DNA of 64,000 nucleotides, taken from JAIVGV01 sp036389335. GTDB taxonomy: Bacteria; Acidobacteriota; Blastocatellia; Pyrinomonadales; Pyrinomonadaceae. The position numbers and the translations under genes were made by a program. The stretch covers positions 1 through 64,000 of the forward strand of contig DASVQC010000004.1 of NCBI GenBank assembly GCA_036389335.1, written 5' to 3'. This document shows positions 33,354-41,220 of the stretch, one piece after another; the first letter of the stretch is position 1, and every line of letters starts with the position of its first letter. Under the pieces are notes generated by a model that ran no database searches, was not told the origin of the DNA, and saw only the letters and a list, made by a program, of their open reading frames with translations.

Positions 33354-33390
33354 TTGCACTTCTACACGTGGTCGGCTTAATATGTAGAAG
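33354..33390 (+). promoter_or_regulatory. Promoter and PadR operator, module 2
   Basis: TTGCAC (33354-33359) and TAATAT (33378-33383) are 18 bases apart. CTTCTACA (33359-33366) and TGTAGAAG (33383-33390) form an inverted repeat flanking the -10 region. The core TCTACA/TGTAGA is identical to the operator of the first PadR gene. Confidence 0.75.
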
Positions 33391-33404
33391 CACGAGGTAA
33401 CACG

Positions 33405-33752
33405 ATGACCCGTACGAAGTCGGATCTCCCGCAAGGCACGCTCGATCTGTTGATCCTGAAAGTCGTCGCGCTCGCCCCCGTCCACGGGTACGCGATCGCG
33501 CAGCGCCTCGAACAGGCGTCGCGCGGCGTGGTTCAGGTCCCGCAAGGCTCGCTCTACCCGGCCCTGCACCGGCTAGAGAACCGCGGCATGCTGGTGGCCG
33601 AATGGAGGGCGACAGAGACCGGGCGGGAGGCCAAGTTCTATCGGCTGACGCGGAGAGGGCGGGCGCAGCTCGACACGGAGGCCGCGGGCTGGCAGCGCCT
33701 GGCCGAGGCCGTCGGACTGATCCTCAAACTGTCCGAAGGAGGCGCGGGATGA
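33405..33752 (+). CDS. PadR-family transcriptional regulator 2
   Basis: The 115-residue protein parallels the first PadR: KSDLPQGTLDLLILKVVALAPVHGYAIAQRL, QVPQGSLYPALHRLENRGML, REAKFYRLTRRGRAQL. The stop overlaps the ADOP start as ATGA, so translation is coupled. The shared operator sequence means the two PadR proteins could cross-regulate both modules. The ligand of either is unknown. Confidence 0.93.
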   Translation: MTRTKSDLPQGTLDLLILKVVALAPVHGYAIAQRLEQASRGVVQVPQGSLYPALHRLENRGMLVAEWRATETGREAKFYRLTRRGRAQLDTEAAGWQRLAEAVGLILKLSEGGAG

Positions 33753-36397
33753 TGTGGTGGCGTCGCCTGTTTCACCGGAGCGAGAGCGAAGCGGAGCTGG
33801 AAAAGGAACTGCGCTTTCATCTGGACCAGCATGCGGGTGACCTGATCGCGCGGGGCCACAGCCCCGCGGAGGCCCGCCGGCGGGCCCGCCTCGCTCTGGG
33901 CGGCCCGGAGCAGGTGAAGGAGGGGTGCCGCGACGCCCGCGGTACACGGTGGCTGGAGGAACTGTTACAGGACTTGCGCTACGGCGCCCGGGCGATGAGC
34001 AAGAACCCGGCCTTCACCATCGCCGCGCTCCTGACGCTGGCGCTCGGCATCGGGGCCAACACCGCCATCTTCTCGGTCGTCAACGCAGTACTGTTAAGAC
34101 CGCTGCCTTATCCGGAGCCCGCACGCCTAGTCACCCCGGTGGGTGAGAAAAACGATCCGGGGGCGCGCACGGTCGTCTCCTACCCTGACTTTCTGGACTG
34201 GCGCGACCAGACGCAGGCGCTTGAGCGCGTCGCGGCCTACACTCAGTCGAGCATGCTGCTGCGGCGAGGCGAAGCCGAGCCGGAGTTGATTTCCGGCGCG
34301 AACGTGACCGCCGATCTCTTCCCGCTGCTGCGCGTCCGCACCGCCCTCGGGCGCGCCTTCACGCGCGAGGAGGATAAGCCGGGGGCCGCGCCCGTGATCC
34401 TTATCAGCCACGACGTCTGGCGGAACCGCTTTAACGCCGATCCGGGCGTTATCGGGCAGCCGCTCAACCGGGGGGCGGCGGGCAGCGCGATCGTCGTCGG
34501 CGTACTGCCCGAAGGGTTCGTCTTCCCGGCGCAGTCGATCAGGACGGACTACCTGCGCCCGCTCGCGCCGTCGCTCGGCGAGTGGGCCGAGCGCCGCGGC
34601 GCGTTCTCTTTGCGTGTGTTGGCGCGCCTGAAGCAGGGCGCGACAGCCGGGCAAGCCGAGGCAGAGATGCGCGTCATCGGCGACCGGCTCGAACGGCAGT
34701 ACCCGGACGCGGGCTCCCGGCTGGGCACGCGGTTCGTCTCGCTCCACGAGTCGGTCGTCGGCGGCGTGCGCGCGCCGCTGCTCGTGCTACTCGGCGCCGT
34801 CGGGCTCTTGCTCCTCGTCGCCTGCGCCAACGTGGGTAACCTGCTGCTCGCGCGCGCGGCTTCGCGCCACCGCGAGATCGCCGTCCGCACGGCCCTCGGC
34901 GCCAGCCGTCTGCGCGTCGTCCGCCAACTGCTGACCGAGAGCGTGCTGCTCTCGCTCGCGGGCGCGGGGCTGGGTGTGCCGCTCGCGGTTTGGGGCGTCC
35001 GTCTGATCGTCGGCGGCGCCGGCGTCGCCCTCCCGCGCCTGACGGACGTGAGCCCCGACGGGCGCGTGACGGCGTTCACGATCGCCGTCACGGGGTTGAC
35101 CGGCGTCGCCTTCGGGCTGGCCCCGGCCCTGCAAGCGTCGCGCGTCGAGTTGCATGAGGCGCTTAAGGAGGGCGAGCGGGGCGCGTCCGCCGGCGCCGCC
35201 CGCGCACGCTTGCGGGCGGCGCTCGTCGTCTCGGAGGTGGCGCTCTCGCTCGTGCTGCTCGCCGGCGCGGGGCTGCTCCTCAAAAGCTTCGTGCGCCTGC
35301 GCGGCGTCGACCCCGGCTTCGACGCGCGCCGCGTGCTGACGACCGCGCTCTCACTCTCGAAGACGAAGTACCCCGGGACGGAACAGCGGCGCGCACACTT
35401 CGCCGAGATCGTCGAGCGTGTGCGCGCCGTGCCCGGCGTGGAATCAGCCGCCGCGATCTACCCGCTGCCGTTCGGGGGCGCGGAGTCGAGCAACAGTTTC
35501 CTCGTCCTCGGGCGGGAGGCCCCGCCGCCGGGGGACAGGCCGAGCGCCAACTACCGGGCGGTCAGTCACGACTATTTCCGCGTGATGCGAATGTCGCTCG
35601 CGCGCGGGCGCGCGTTCACCGAGCACGACGGCGAAGGCGCGCCGCCCGTCGTCATCGTCAACGAGACTTTCGCGCGCCGCTTCCTCCCGGGCCGCGACCC
35701 GCTCGGCGAGCGCGTCGTCATCGAGCGGGCGGGCGGCGGGAGGGATGTACAGGAGCCGCGCGAGATCGTCGGCGTCGTCGGCGACGTACGCCACGCCGGG
35801 CTCGACGAGGAGGCCGGGCCGGAGTTCTACGTCCCCTACTCGCAGGCCCCGGAGTCCTACATGAGCGTGGTCGTGCGCACGGCGGTGGATAACCCCGCGG
35901 GGATCGGCGTCGGCGTGCGCGACGCGATCAGGGCGGCGGATGCAGGGCAGTACGTACCCGCCGTCCGTCCGATGACGGAACTGGTCGCCGAGTCGGTGGC
36001 CCACCGCCGCTTCGGCGCGCTGCTGACGGGGCTGTTCGCCGCGCTCGCCCTGTCGCTCGCCTCGGTGGGCATCTACGGCGTGACGTCCTACACGGTGACG
36101 CAGCGGCGGCACGAGATCGGCATCCGCATGGCGCTCGGCGCGCAGCCGCGCGACGTGCTGCGGCTCGTCGTCGGCCAGGGCTCTCGCCAGCTCCTCGCCG
36201 GCCTAGGGATCGGGCTCGCGCTGTCGCTGGCGGCCACGCGCGTGCTCGCCGGAATGCTCTACCATGTGACGCCGACAGACCCGGTGACGTTCGCGCTCGT
36301 CACGCTCGCTCTCTCGTCGGTCGCCCTGCTCGCCTGCTACCTGCCGGCGCGGCGCGCGACGAAGGTCGACCCGCTGATCGCGCTCAGGTACGAATGA
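33749..36397 (+). CDS. ADOP-type ABC transporter permease 2 (MacB/FtsX family)
   Basis: From the ATG overlapping the PadR stop the protein has 882 residues (MMWWRRLFHRSESEAELEKELRFHLDQHAG). The same order is seen as in the first ADOP: cytoplasmic N-terminal segment, LRYGARAMSKNPAFTIAALLTLALGIGANTAIF first helix, periplasmic MacB-like domain, FtsX block with LLLVACANVGNLLLARA, second periplasmic domain, final block ending ARRATKVDPLIALRYE. The two ADOPs are clearly paralogous but diverged, so they are not a recent duplication. No ATP-binding protein lies nearby. Confidence 0.93.
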   Translation: MMWWRRLFHRSESEAELEKELRFHLDQHAGDLIARGHSPAEARRRARLALGGPEQVKEGCRDARGTRWLEELLQDLRYGARAMSKNPAFTIAALLTLALGIGANTAIFSVVNAVLLRPLPYPEPARLVTPVGEKNDPGARTVVSYPDFLDWRDQTQALERVAAYTQSSMLLRRGEAEPELISGANVTADLFPLLRVRTALGRAFTREEDKPGAAPVILISHDVWRNRFNADPGVIGQPLNRGAAGSAIVVGVLPEGFVFPAQSIRTDYLRPLAPSLGEWAERRGAFSLRVLARLKQGATAGQAEAEMRVIGDRLERQYPDAGSRLGTRFVSLHESVVGGVRAPLLVLLGAVGLLLLVACANVGNLLLARAASRHREIAVRTALGASRLRVVRQLLTESVLLSLAGAGLGVPLAVWGVRLIVGGAGVALPRLTDVSPDGRVTAFTIAVTGLTGVAFGLAPALQASRVELHEALKEGERGASAGAARARLRAALVVSEVALSLVLLAGAGLLLKSFVRLRGVDPGFDARRVLTTALSLSKTKYPGTEQRRAHFAEIVERVRAVPGVESAAAIYPLPFGGAESSNSFLVLGREAPPPGDRPSANYRAVSHDYFRVMRMSLARGRAFTEHDGEGAPPVVIVNETFARRFLPGRDPLGERVVIERAGGGRDVQEPREIVGVVGDVRHAGLDEEAGPEFYVPYSQAPESYMSVVVRTAVDNPAGIGVGVRDAIRAADAGQYVPAVRPMTELVAESVAHRRFGALLTGLFAALALSLASVGIYGVTSYTVTQRRHEIGIRMALGAQPRDVLRLVVGQGSRQLLAGLGIGLALSLAATRVLAGMLYHVTPTDPVTFALVTLALSSVALLACYLPARRATKVDPLIALRYE

Positions 36398-36487
36398 GGT
36401 CGCGGCCCCCGGCGGCGTGTGCCACTTCCGACGCCCTGCCATGAGCCTAATCAGCATTGGTATCGTTTTTATATCTCAGCTCGTACG

Positions 36488-36577
36488 GCCTAACGCCCGG
36501 CATCACACGCCGCCCCGGGCCGCTATCGGAACTTAACAGCCGTCGTGTCGGCGGTCGGGTGCATGCCGTTGTTAGGT
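36488..36577 (+). repeat. attC site 1
   Basis: The R'' box GCCTAAC and R' box GTTAGGT bound 90 bases whose arms are complementary; the right arm carries one extra base (C) eight bases before R', the asymmetry of attC sites. It is the left-most site seen. Confidence 0.85.
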
Positions 36578-36652
36578 GCCGGGCCACCATTGTACACTTG
36601 CCTCCCGGGCGGAATGGTGGCCTTTTACCTTGTATTTTCGCCGGCTCATAAA

Positions 36653-37606
36653 ATGCTCAGGCGTATTCTCTACTCACTAGTTTTACTCTCGCTGACGAAC
36701 GCCGGCCTATCCTTCGGTCAGCAGCCTGCCCGTTCCGAGCCGAGCCCGGCTGAGTTGAAAGATCTTATTCGGAGGGCCGGCATTAGCATGAGCGAATACA
36801 CGGCCAGGTTTAAAGACCTGACTGCCGAAGAGGAGCAACAAGTCGAAGAGTATGACGAGCGGGGCAAACTTGAGAAGCAACGGCGGATCGCTTCTGACCT
36901 GGTAATCTATCAGTCACAACTGGACCCGACTCAAATGGTCGAGTACCGCGACGTGAAGTCGGTTGACGGCGTGGCGGTAAAGAAGCGGGAGGCGAGGATG
37001 GTGAGCCTCCTGAACAAGTCGGCCAAGGCGGATTCGGTGACGAAAGAACTCGACCGGATTAGCCGCGAGAGCCGGAGGTATGACCTCGGGCATAGTTTTT
37101 ACGGCATGACCCTCAACCAGGGGCTGCCGCTGGGTGAGAAGGTACGCGAGGCTTTTCAGTTCACGCCCGCCGGGCGCGAGCAGGTTAACGGCCACGATGC
37201 GGTCGTGGTTGAGTACCAGCAAGTTTCGCCAATGCCTGACTTCAAGTCCGATCTCTCAGGGCTACCGTCTCCGTTAAAAGGCGCCGAGGTGTTTTTCCGC
37301 GGGCGGTTATGGCTGGATGCCGGGACGGCGCGACTCAGGCGGGAAGTGAGGGAAGTGACGCTCCGGCTTCCTTCTTTAAGCCGTCCCCTCGTCCTGTATA
37401 GGTTTGACCTCGACTACGCCGACAGCAGCTTCGGATTTTTAACTCCGCGGCGGATAGTGGTTACTATCTACAGCCGAGGACGTACGGGGGCCGACAAAAA
37501 GCCTGAACTCCTGTTGGGAGGAAAAATAACTTTCGAATACGGCGCGTTCAGGCGTTTTGCTGTCGACACGCCTGATGCTTCGCTTAACCCACCGGCACAA
37601 CCGTAA
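36653..37606 (+). CDS. Secreted hypothetical protein in cassette 1
   Basis: The start at 36653 gives a signal peptide (MLRRILYSLVLLSLTNAGLSFG) and a 317-residue product; upstream codons of the open frame lie within attC1. The mature part has a charged helical start (EEEQQVEEYDERGKLEKQRRIA) and a beta-rich rest (AVVVEYQQVSP, EVFFRGRLWLDAGTARLRREVREVTLRL, LYRFDLDYADSSFGFLTPRRIVVTIYS) that recalls LolA/LppX-like outer-membrane lipoprotein-carrier folds. This is the only cassette gene in the normal orientation, reading towards its attC. Function is unknown. Confidence 0.75.
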   Translation: MLRRILYSLVLLSLTNAGLSFGQQPARSEPSPAELKDLIRRAGISMSEYTARFKDLTAEEEQQVEEYDERGKLEKQRRIASDLVIYQSQLDPTQMVEYRDVKSVDGVAVKKREARMVSLLNKSAKADSVTKELDRISRESRRYDLGHSFYGMTLNQGLPLGEKVREAFQFTPAGREQVNGHDAVVVEYQQVSPMPDFKSDLSGLPSPLKGAEVFFRGRLWLDAGTARLRREVREVTLRLPSLSRPLVLYRFDLDYADSSFGFLTPRRIVVTIYSRGRTGADKKPELLLGGKITFEYGAFRRFAVDTPDASLNPPAQP

Positions 37607-37609
37607 GGC

Positions 37610-37702
37610 ATCTAACGCCCCGCGTCACCGGGACGGCACGAGGCACTGAAAGAAACCATACGAAATTCGCTCCGGCGGCTCCGGTGCACGCGATTGTTGG
37701 GC
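37610..37702 (+). repeat. attC site 2
   Basis: R'' ATCTAAC and R' GTTGGGC bound 93 bases; the arms CCGGTG-ACGCG and CCGGTGCACGCG pair with one extra C on the right. It directly adjoins attC 3. Confidence 0.85.
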
Positions 37703-37824
37703 GCCCAACGGAACGCATTTCAGCGGCGGCCACGAAGCCTTGACTAAAGGACTGCCTCAAAGTGCCAAGACCCACCTCAAAAACCGGCGAGTCCTGGCCG
37801 TCCGCTGCAAATGCCTTGTTGGGC
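37703..37824 (+). repeat. attC site 3 (geneless cassette)
   Basis: R'' GCCCAAC begins at the base after attC 2 ends; R' is GTTGGGC. The arms pair through GAACGCATTTCAGCGGC and TCCGCTGCAAATGC, again with an extra C on the right. The 122-base cassette leaves no room for a gene. Confidence 0.82.
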
Positions 37825-37906
37825 GGCTATGCCGGATTGAAGGCACCGCCGATTGTACAGCCGATACCGCCATACTTTCATCGGGCTCGGACCCCCAGCC
37901 GGGCGA

Positions 37907-38770
37907 TCAGGCCGATACGAACACGGTCTTGAAGGCGAAGTCGTTGAGCCTGACGGGCTTGGCGAGGGTCCTACCGTTCCGGTCGACCATGGTGATGGCC
38001 TCGCCCGACATGAGCGACCGAGGGCCACTCGTCGTGTAGGCGCTGATTTCGTCGAAGTAGACAACCCCAAAGCTGGCCAGCGGGGGGAACGGTTGGTTAA
38101 GGGGCGAGGTGCGAGTGACGCCCGCGTTGATGGTGACGGCAGGGGGGAACCCGGTGTCGACCGCGAAGTTGATCGTCTGCGATGTGGTCTCGTTGGCGAG
38201 GAAGTACGCCGCTGTGCCGGCCTGGTTGGTCTGAAGGCACAGGGCGCCGCTGATCACATCGCCGGGGCGGACCGGCAGGTTGATCAGCCCGATGCTTTCC
38301 GCCAAGATCCGGCTGGTGACGTTCTGCGCGGAGTCGACGGTCATCTCGACGTGGAGGTCGAGGAAGCCGAGACCGACGAAGGTATGGAAGTGGTTGACGC
38401 CGACCGGGCTAGGGGTGAAATGCAGGTCGGGCACCGTCCAAGTGACGAACAGGGCGGTGAACGGTGCCGAGGAGCTGAAGAGCTGGTAGCCGCACGACTC
38501 GATCGGGTCCGGGCCCAGAGCGGCGGCGGTGACTGCCTTCTTGGCCGCCGTTGTGGTGTCGAGCCGCGGCTCGAGATGGTCGAAGCTGCGGTAGCGGGCT
38601 GCCTGCCGCTCCCACAGCGCGGCCATCCCCGGCTGAGTCTGGGGGTCAGGTCGCAACGGTAGCCCGTGCCTCATCAAGTCCTTCTTGGTGGCGGCGAACG
38701 GGTCGAAGTTTTTCGATGGGGGTGGGTAGAGGCGCACCTTTTTCCCGTCGGGAGTTTGCTTTCTAGTCAT
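37907..38770 (-). CDS. Hypothetical cassette protein, weakly G1-peptidase-like
   Basis: The ATG at 38770 has AAAGGAG upstream; the 287-residue product has no signal peptide. The C-terminal two thirds is a beta-sandwich-type sequence with CGYQLFSSSAPFTALFVTWTVPDL, GDVISGALCLQTNQAGTAAYFLANETTSQTI and LASFGVVYFDEISAYTTSG, an order that recalls the fold of G1 (scytalidoglutamic) peptidases. The catalytic Gln and Glu of that family are not evident, so proteolysis is doubtful. The ORF runs opposite to its attC and may have its own promoter. Confidence 0.65.
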   Translation of the reverse strand: MTRKQTPDGKKVRLYPPPSKNFDPFAATKKDLMRHGLPLRPDPQTQPGMAALWERQAARYRSFDHLEPRLDTTTAAKKAVTAAALGPDPIESCGYQLFSSSAPFTALFVTWTVPDLHFTPSPVGVNHFHTFVGLGFLDLHVEMTVDSAQNVTSRILAESIGLINLPVRPGDVISGALCLQTNQAGTAAYFLANETTSQTINFAVDTGFPPAVTINAGVTRTSPLNQPFPPLASFGVVYFDEISAYTTSGPRSLMSGEAITMVDRNGRTLAKPVRLNDFAFKTVFVSA

Positions 38771-38823
38771 GACACTCTCCTTTCTACTGTAAGTCATCTA
38801 CACTACCGCACACGCTCCTGGCC

Positions 38824-38936
38824 GCCCAACGCCGGAATTCACCCGCCCGCGCCACGATTAAAGACGCCGCCGAAGAAGCCACCCGACGATGATGAGAGGC
38901 AAGCAGGCGCGGGCCGGGCGGAATGACTTGTTGGGC
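38824..38936 (+). repeat. attC site 4
   Basis: R'' GCCCAAC and R' GTTGGGC bound 113 bases; CACCCGCCCGCGCC on the left pairs with GGCGCGGGCCGGGCG on the right. The right end reads GAATGACTT before R', typical of integron attC sites. Confidence 0.87.
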
Positions 38937-38947
38937 GCGGCGTCGAT

Positions 38948-39526
38948 TCAAAGCGAAGCTTTATCTTTGTTAGCCAACTCTCTTAACGCCTTGAATTTTG
39001 TAGCCCTTTCTTCTTTGCTCAGAGACAACGCCCACTTCCATGCCGACTCATAATCGTATAGCCCCCTCCGCTTCCGTTCCACCTCGACCATTTTATCGGC
39101 GAAATCTTTGCCATACAGCGATTCCCAAATGTCATACAGGGCAAGGAAAAGGACTCTATGCTCGTCCATCTCTTTCGTCTTCGGGAGGCGGGCGAGGAGC
39201 CTATGCCCTAACTCATGGATCAACGTTGCCTTCTTTACACCCGGCGGGTAACTCGCCCTCAGCTTCATCGGATCGTTACCGAATCCGGACCAACTTACGC
39301 CCTCATAAACGATCGCCCGTATATCATTTTCGGTAAATTTTATCCCTGAAACTCTCTCCATAGCTTCAATAATTCTTTTGCCCTCACTGTTCCAGATGTC
39401 CTGATACTCTTTCGTAGCTTGAGCATATTTCTCGGATTCGGGAGAGAAACTGACCCTCACACCAGGGTCTTGTATGAAGGCAAAGGATATAGACGAAAGC
39501 ATCAGGATTGTAATTATCCGCTTCAT
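38948..39526 (-). CDS. Secreted zincin-like metallopeptidase candidate in cassette
   Basis: From ATG at 39526 the 192-residue product has a signal peptide (MKRIITILMLSSISFAF). ATLIHELGHRLL around residue 120 is an HExxH zinc motif, and the acidic KEMDEH or DIWE region beyond it could supply a third ligand. The rest is helical and charged. This pattern suggests a small secreted zincin with unknown substrate. A longer start at 39571 would fall near attC 5 and remove the signal. The gene is antisense to its attC; GC is lower than in the core genome. Confidence 0.68.
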   Translation of the reverse strand: MKRIITILMLSSISFAFIQDPGVRVSFSPESEKYAQATKEYQDIWNSEGKRIIEAMERVSGIKFTENDIRAIVYEGVSWSGFGNDPMKLRASYPPGVKKATLIHELGHRLLARLPKTKEMDEHRVLFLALYDIWESLYGKDFADKMVEVERKRRGLYDYESAWKWALSLSKEERATKFKALRELANKDKASL

Positions 39527-39586
39527 AAGATTTTCCCCTGCGAACATTTCCGCCCGATTTTCCCTCAGCATACGTTAAGGCGAAGC

Positions 39587-39685
39587 GCCCAACGCTCGAA
39601 TTAACCGGGCGCACACAACGTCGGTGCGGACAAGTTGACGACGAAAGCAACGCTATTCGCGCTCCGGTTCGATGAGTTGTTGGGC
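39587..39685 (+). repeat. attC site 5
   Basis: R'' GCCCAAC and R' GTTGGGC bound 99 bases; TTAACCGGGCGC pairs with GCGCTCCGGTTC. One extra base lies on the right arm eight bases before R'. Confidence 0.85.
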
Positions 39686-39723
39686 GGCGCTCTTAGTCCA
39701 AGCGTTCAACCTAGCTTATGAAA

Positions 39724-40380
39724 TCACTTAACTTCACATTTTGACCTCACAAGGAGTTGAGCATGGCCGACACTGCCATCGGTGAATCGTACCTCTGCAC
39801 TCATTATTTCTGCCTTGCGAAAGTGCCTGCCTAATTCCGCGGCAAGACTGAATGACACACTCTTTTGTTTCTCTCTCGCTAGTAAGCGATCAACTTCCCT
39901 CAGTCCATACGGTCTACAGCCCTCGGCAGTAAGCTCAGTCTCATCCCCCGGCTGTATCAGCACAGGCAGCTTAGATCGGGCTTGCTTAGATGCAACATGC
40001 TTACTCTGAACAAACTGTAAGCCATAATCGAATGAGGCATACATGGGCAGTTCTTCATCGGTACGTTCCAACAACCCGAAGATTAATACGATTGCAGCTA
40101 TAGGCTTATGACCGACATTTTTCACTCTAAGGACGACTGTTTTCAGCCAATAGTCATCAGCGTCAAACGCTCGGTCGAAGGGAACCTTCGTGCCCGCTAC
40201 TTTGAGATCGGTTAGTTCGAGTATGGTCTCCTCTTCAATAAAGGGACACTCCGGAGAGCGCACCAGACTTTTAGTGCCCTGGCTGTGAACAGTCGCGGGT
40301 AGAATCAGCAACAGGGCTATGAAGACGGAAAGGTAGCAGATGATGAATTGGGCATACAGTATGATTTTTCTAGAAGTCAT
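39724..40380 (-). CDS. Secreted or membrane-anchored hypothetical cassette protein
   Basis: The ATG at 40380 has GGGAGC upstream. The 218-residue product starts with a long hydrophobic stretch (IILYAQFIICYLSVFIALLLILPATVHS), a signal peptide or anchor. The remainder is mostly beta, with YWLKTVVLRVKNVGHKPIAAIVLIFGL and QPGDETELTAEG, similar in rhythm to Ig-like or transglutaminase-adjacent domains, but no family is recognised. The gene runs against its attC. GC is near 48-50 percent by eye, below its surroundings. Confidence 0.65.
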   Translation of the reverse strand: MTSRKIILYAQFIICYLSVFIALLLILPATVHSQGTKSLVRSPECPFIEEETILELTDLKVAGTKVPFDRAFDADDYWLKTVVLRVKNVGHKPIAAIVLIFGLLERTDEELPMYASFDYGLQFVQSKHVASKQARSKLPVLIQPGDETELTAEGCRPYGLREVDRLLAREKQKSVSFSLAAELGRHFRKAEIMSAEVRFTDGSVGHAQLLVRSKCEVK

Positions 40381-40445
40381 CGATAAAGCTCCCTTTCTGT
40401 TAAGGCGACGCCCTCAATAGTGCTTGGTAGCTGCACGAGAAAGCA

Positions 40446-40532
40446 GCCCAACGCCGGGGATAACCGGCGAGCGCAAGAGATTGAGGATGAGAGAGCCGCT
40501 TATTGCGAGTCCGGTTCACCCCCTTGTTAGGC
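40446..40532 (+). repeat. attC site 6
   Basis: R'' GCCCAAC and R' GTTAGGC bound 87 bases. ATAACCGGCGAGCGCAA pairs with TTGCGAGTCCGGTTC; the right arm carries the extra base. Confidence 0.85.
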
Positions 40533-40545
40533 GGCGTGCCAGGAG

Positions 40546-40782
40546 CTACATGCCTTCCAGCGTTTCGAGAAACGTCCCATAAAAGCCGATAAATACGTCA
40601 TTGTCTTGTGCGCCTGAAATCGCAAGCCCGAACGTGCCCGACGCCTCGTCGAAGACGATCTTATATCCTGAGTTACTCTCAGGAATCTCTTCGAGGACAA
40701 GCCACAGTCCCAGCGTTTCGCCTTCCTTGAAGCTATCTTCATAGACGCGCTTCACAGGCGGCACGATTAAGGACCGCTTCAA
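40546..40782 (-). CDS. Hypothetical cassette protein, 78 aa
   Basis: The open frame begins at a TTG (40782) and encodes 78 residues: a basic start (MKRSLIVPPVKRVYED), then a beta-rich acidic part (GETLGLWLVLEEIPESNSGYKIVFDEASGTFGLAIS, DVFIGFYGTFLETLEGM). The start context is weak and the true start may differ. It ends 14 bases right of the cassette boundary and is antisense to attC 7. I do not recognise the family; it resembles small antitoxin or immunity-like cassette products only in size. Confidence 0.5.
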   Translation of the reverse strand: MKRSLIVPPVKRVYEDSFKEGETLGLWLVLEEIPESNSGYKIVFDEASGTFGLAISGAQDNDVFIGFYGTFLETLEGM

Positions 40783-40883
40783 ATCTACCCCGTGAGCGTT
40801 AGAGAGCGACTAGTTCCCGGCAACTTCACGCTCGATAATTTCGGACACTCCGGATGCTTTCATTCCTACCACTCAACAATGCC

Positions 40884-40993
40884 ACCTAACGCTGGCATTC
40901 ACCTGCCGCCCGCGAATGGCATTCAACCTCCGACACAAGGAAGCATCTCGAGAGGTATGCCATCGGGCGGTCAGGTGGAATGACTTGTTCGGT
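40884..40993 (+). repeat. attC site 7 (degenerate R')
   Basis: R'' ACCTAAC is good; R' reads GTTCGGT, with one deviation from GTTRRRY. TTCACCTGCCGCCCGC pairs with CGGGCGGTCAGGTGGAA, and GAATGACTT precedes R'. It closes the clear part of the array. Confidence 0.75.
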
Positions 40994-41057
40994 AGCCCGC
41001 TCGGCGCAACCACTCTGGCGCTCGCCTTCCACACGCCAGCAGAAACGAGCCGCGTGC

Positions 41058-41085
41058 GTCCCTAACGTTCGCCATCACGCAGCCG
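41058..41085 (+). repeat. Half attC-like remnant
   Basis: CCCTAACGTTCGCCATCACGC resembles the left arm of attC 1, but no matching right arm or R' box follows. It may be a decayed cassette end. Confidence 0.35.
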
Positions 41086-41220
41086 TAATCGGTCGCAGAG
41101 CGCGACAAACCCGTCGGGCGGGGAGAGAGCAAAGAACCCCGCGGGCGGCATCTCCCTAATTCACTATCTGGTATCGCTTGGCATAAATCCTGCCAAGTTT
41201 CTCAGTGGCTGTTTTGTCCC

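Larger units (their letters stand above)
36488..40993 (+). mobile_element. Integron gene-cassette array without integrase (CALIN-like)
   Basis: Seven attC sites of 87-122 bases, all in the same orientation, delimit six cassettes: 36572-37696, 37697-37818 (no gene), 37819-38930, 38931-39679, 39680-40526 and 40527-40987. All sites share RYYYAAC and GTTRRRY-type boxes, complementary arms and one unpaired base on the right arm. No intI gene or attI is present in the window; the region left of attC1 holds an ADOP gene. GC is lower and more variable than in the core genes. Confidence 0.8.

Noticed and set aside
30275..36397. MacB-type drug efflux operon
   Set aside because: No ATP-binding protein or membrane-fusion protein gene is adjacent; the PadR plus large permease layout fits ADOP orphan permeases instead.
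40527..40742. Alternative 71-codon frame within cassette 6
   Set aside because: It overlaps the 78-residue frame, has basic low-complexity composition and runs into attC 6.
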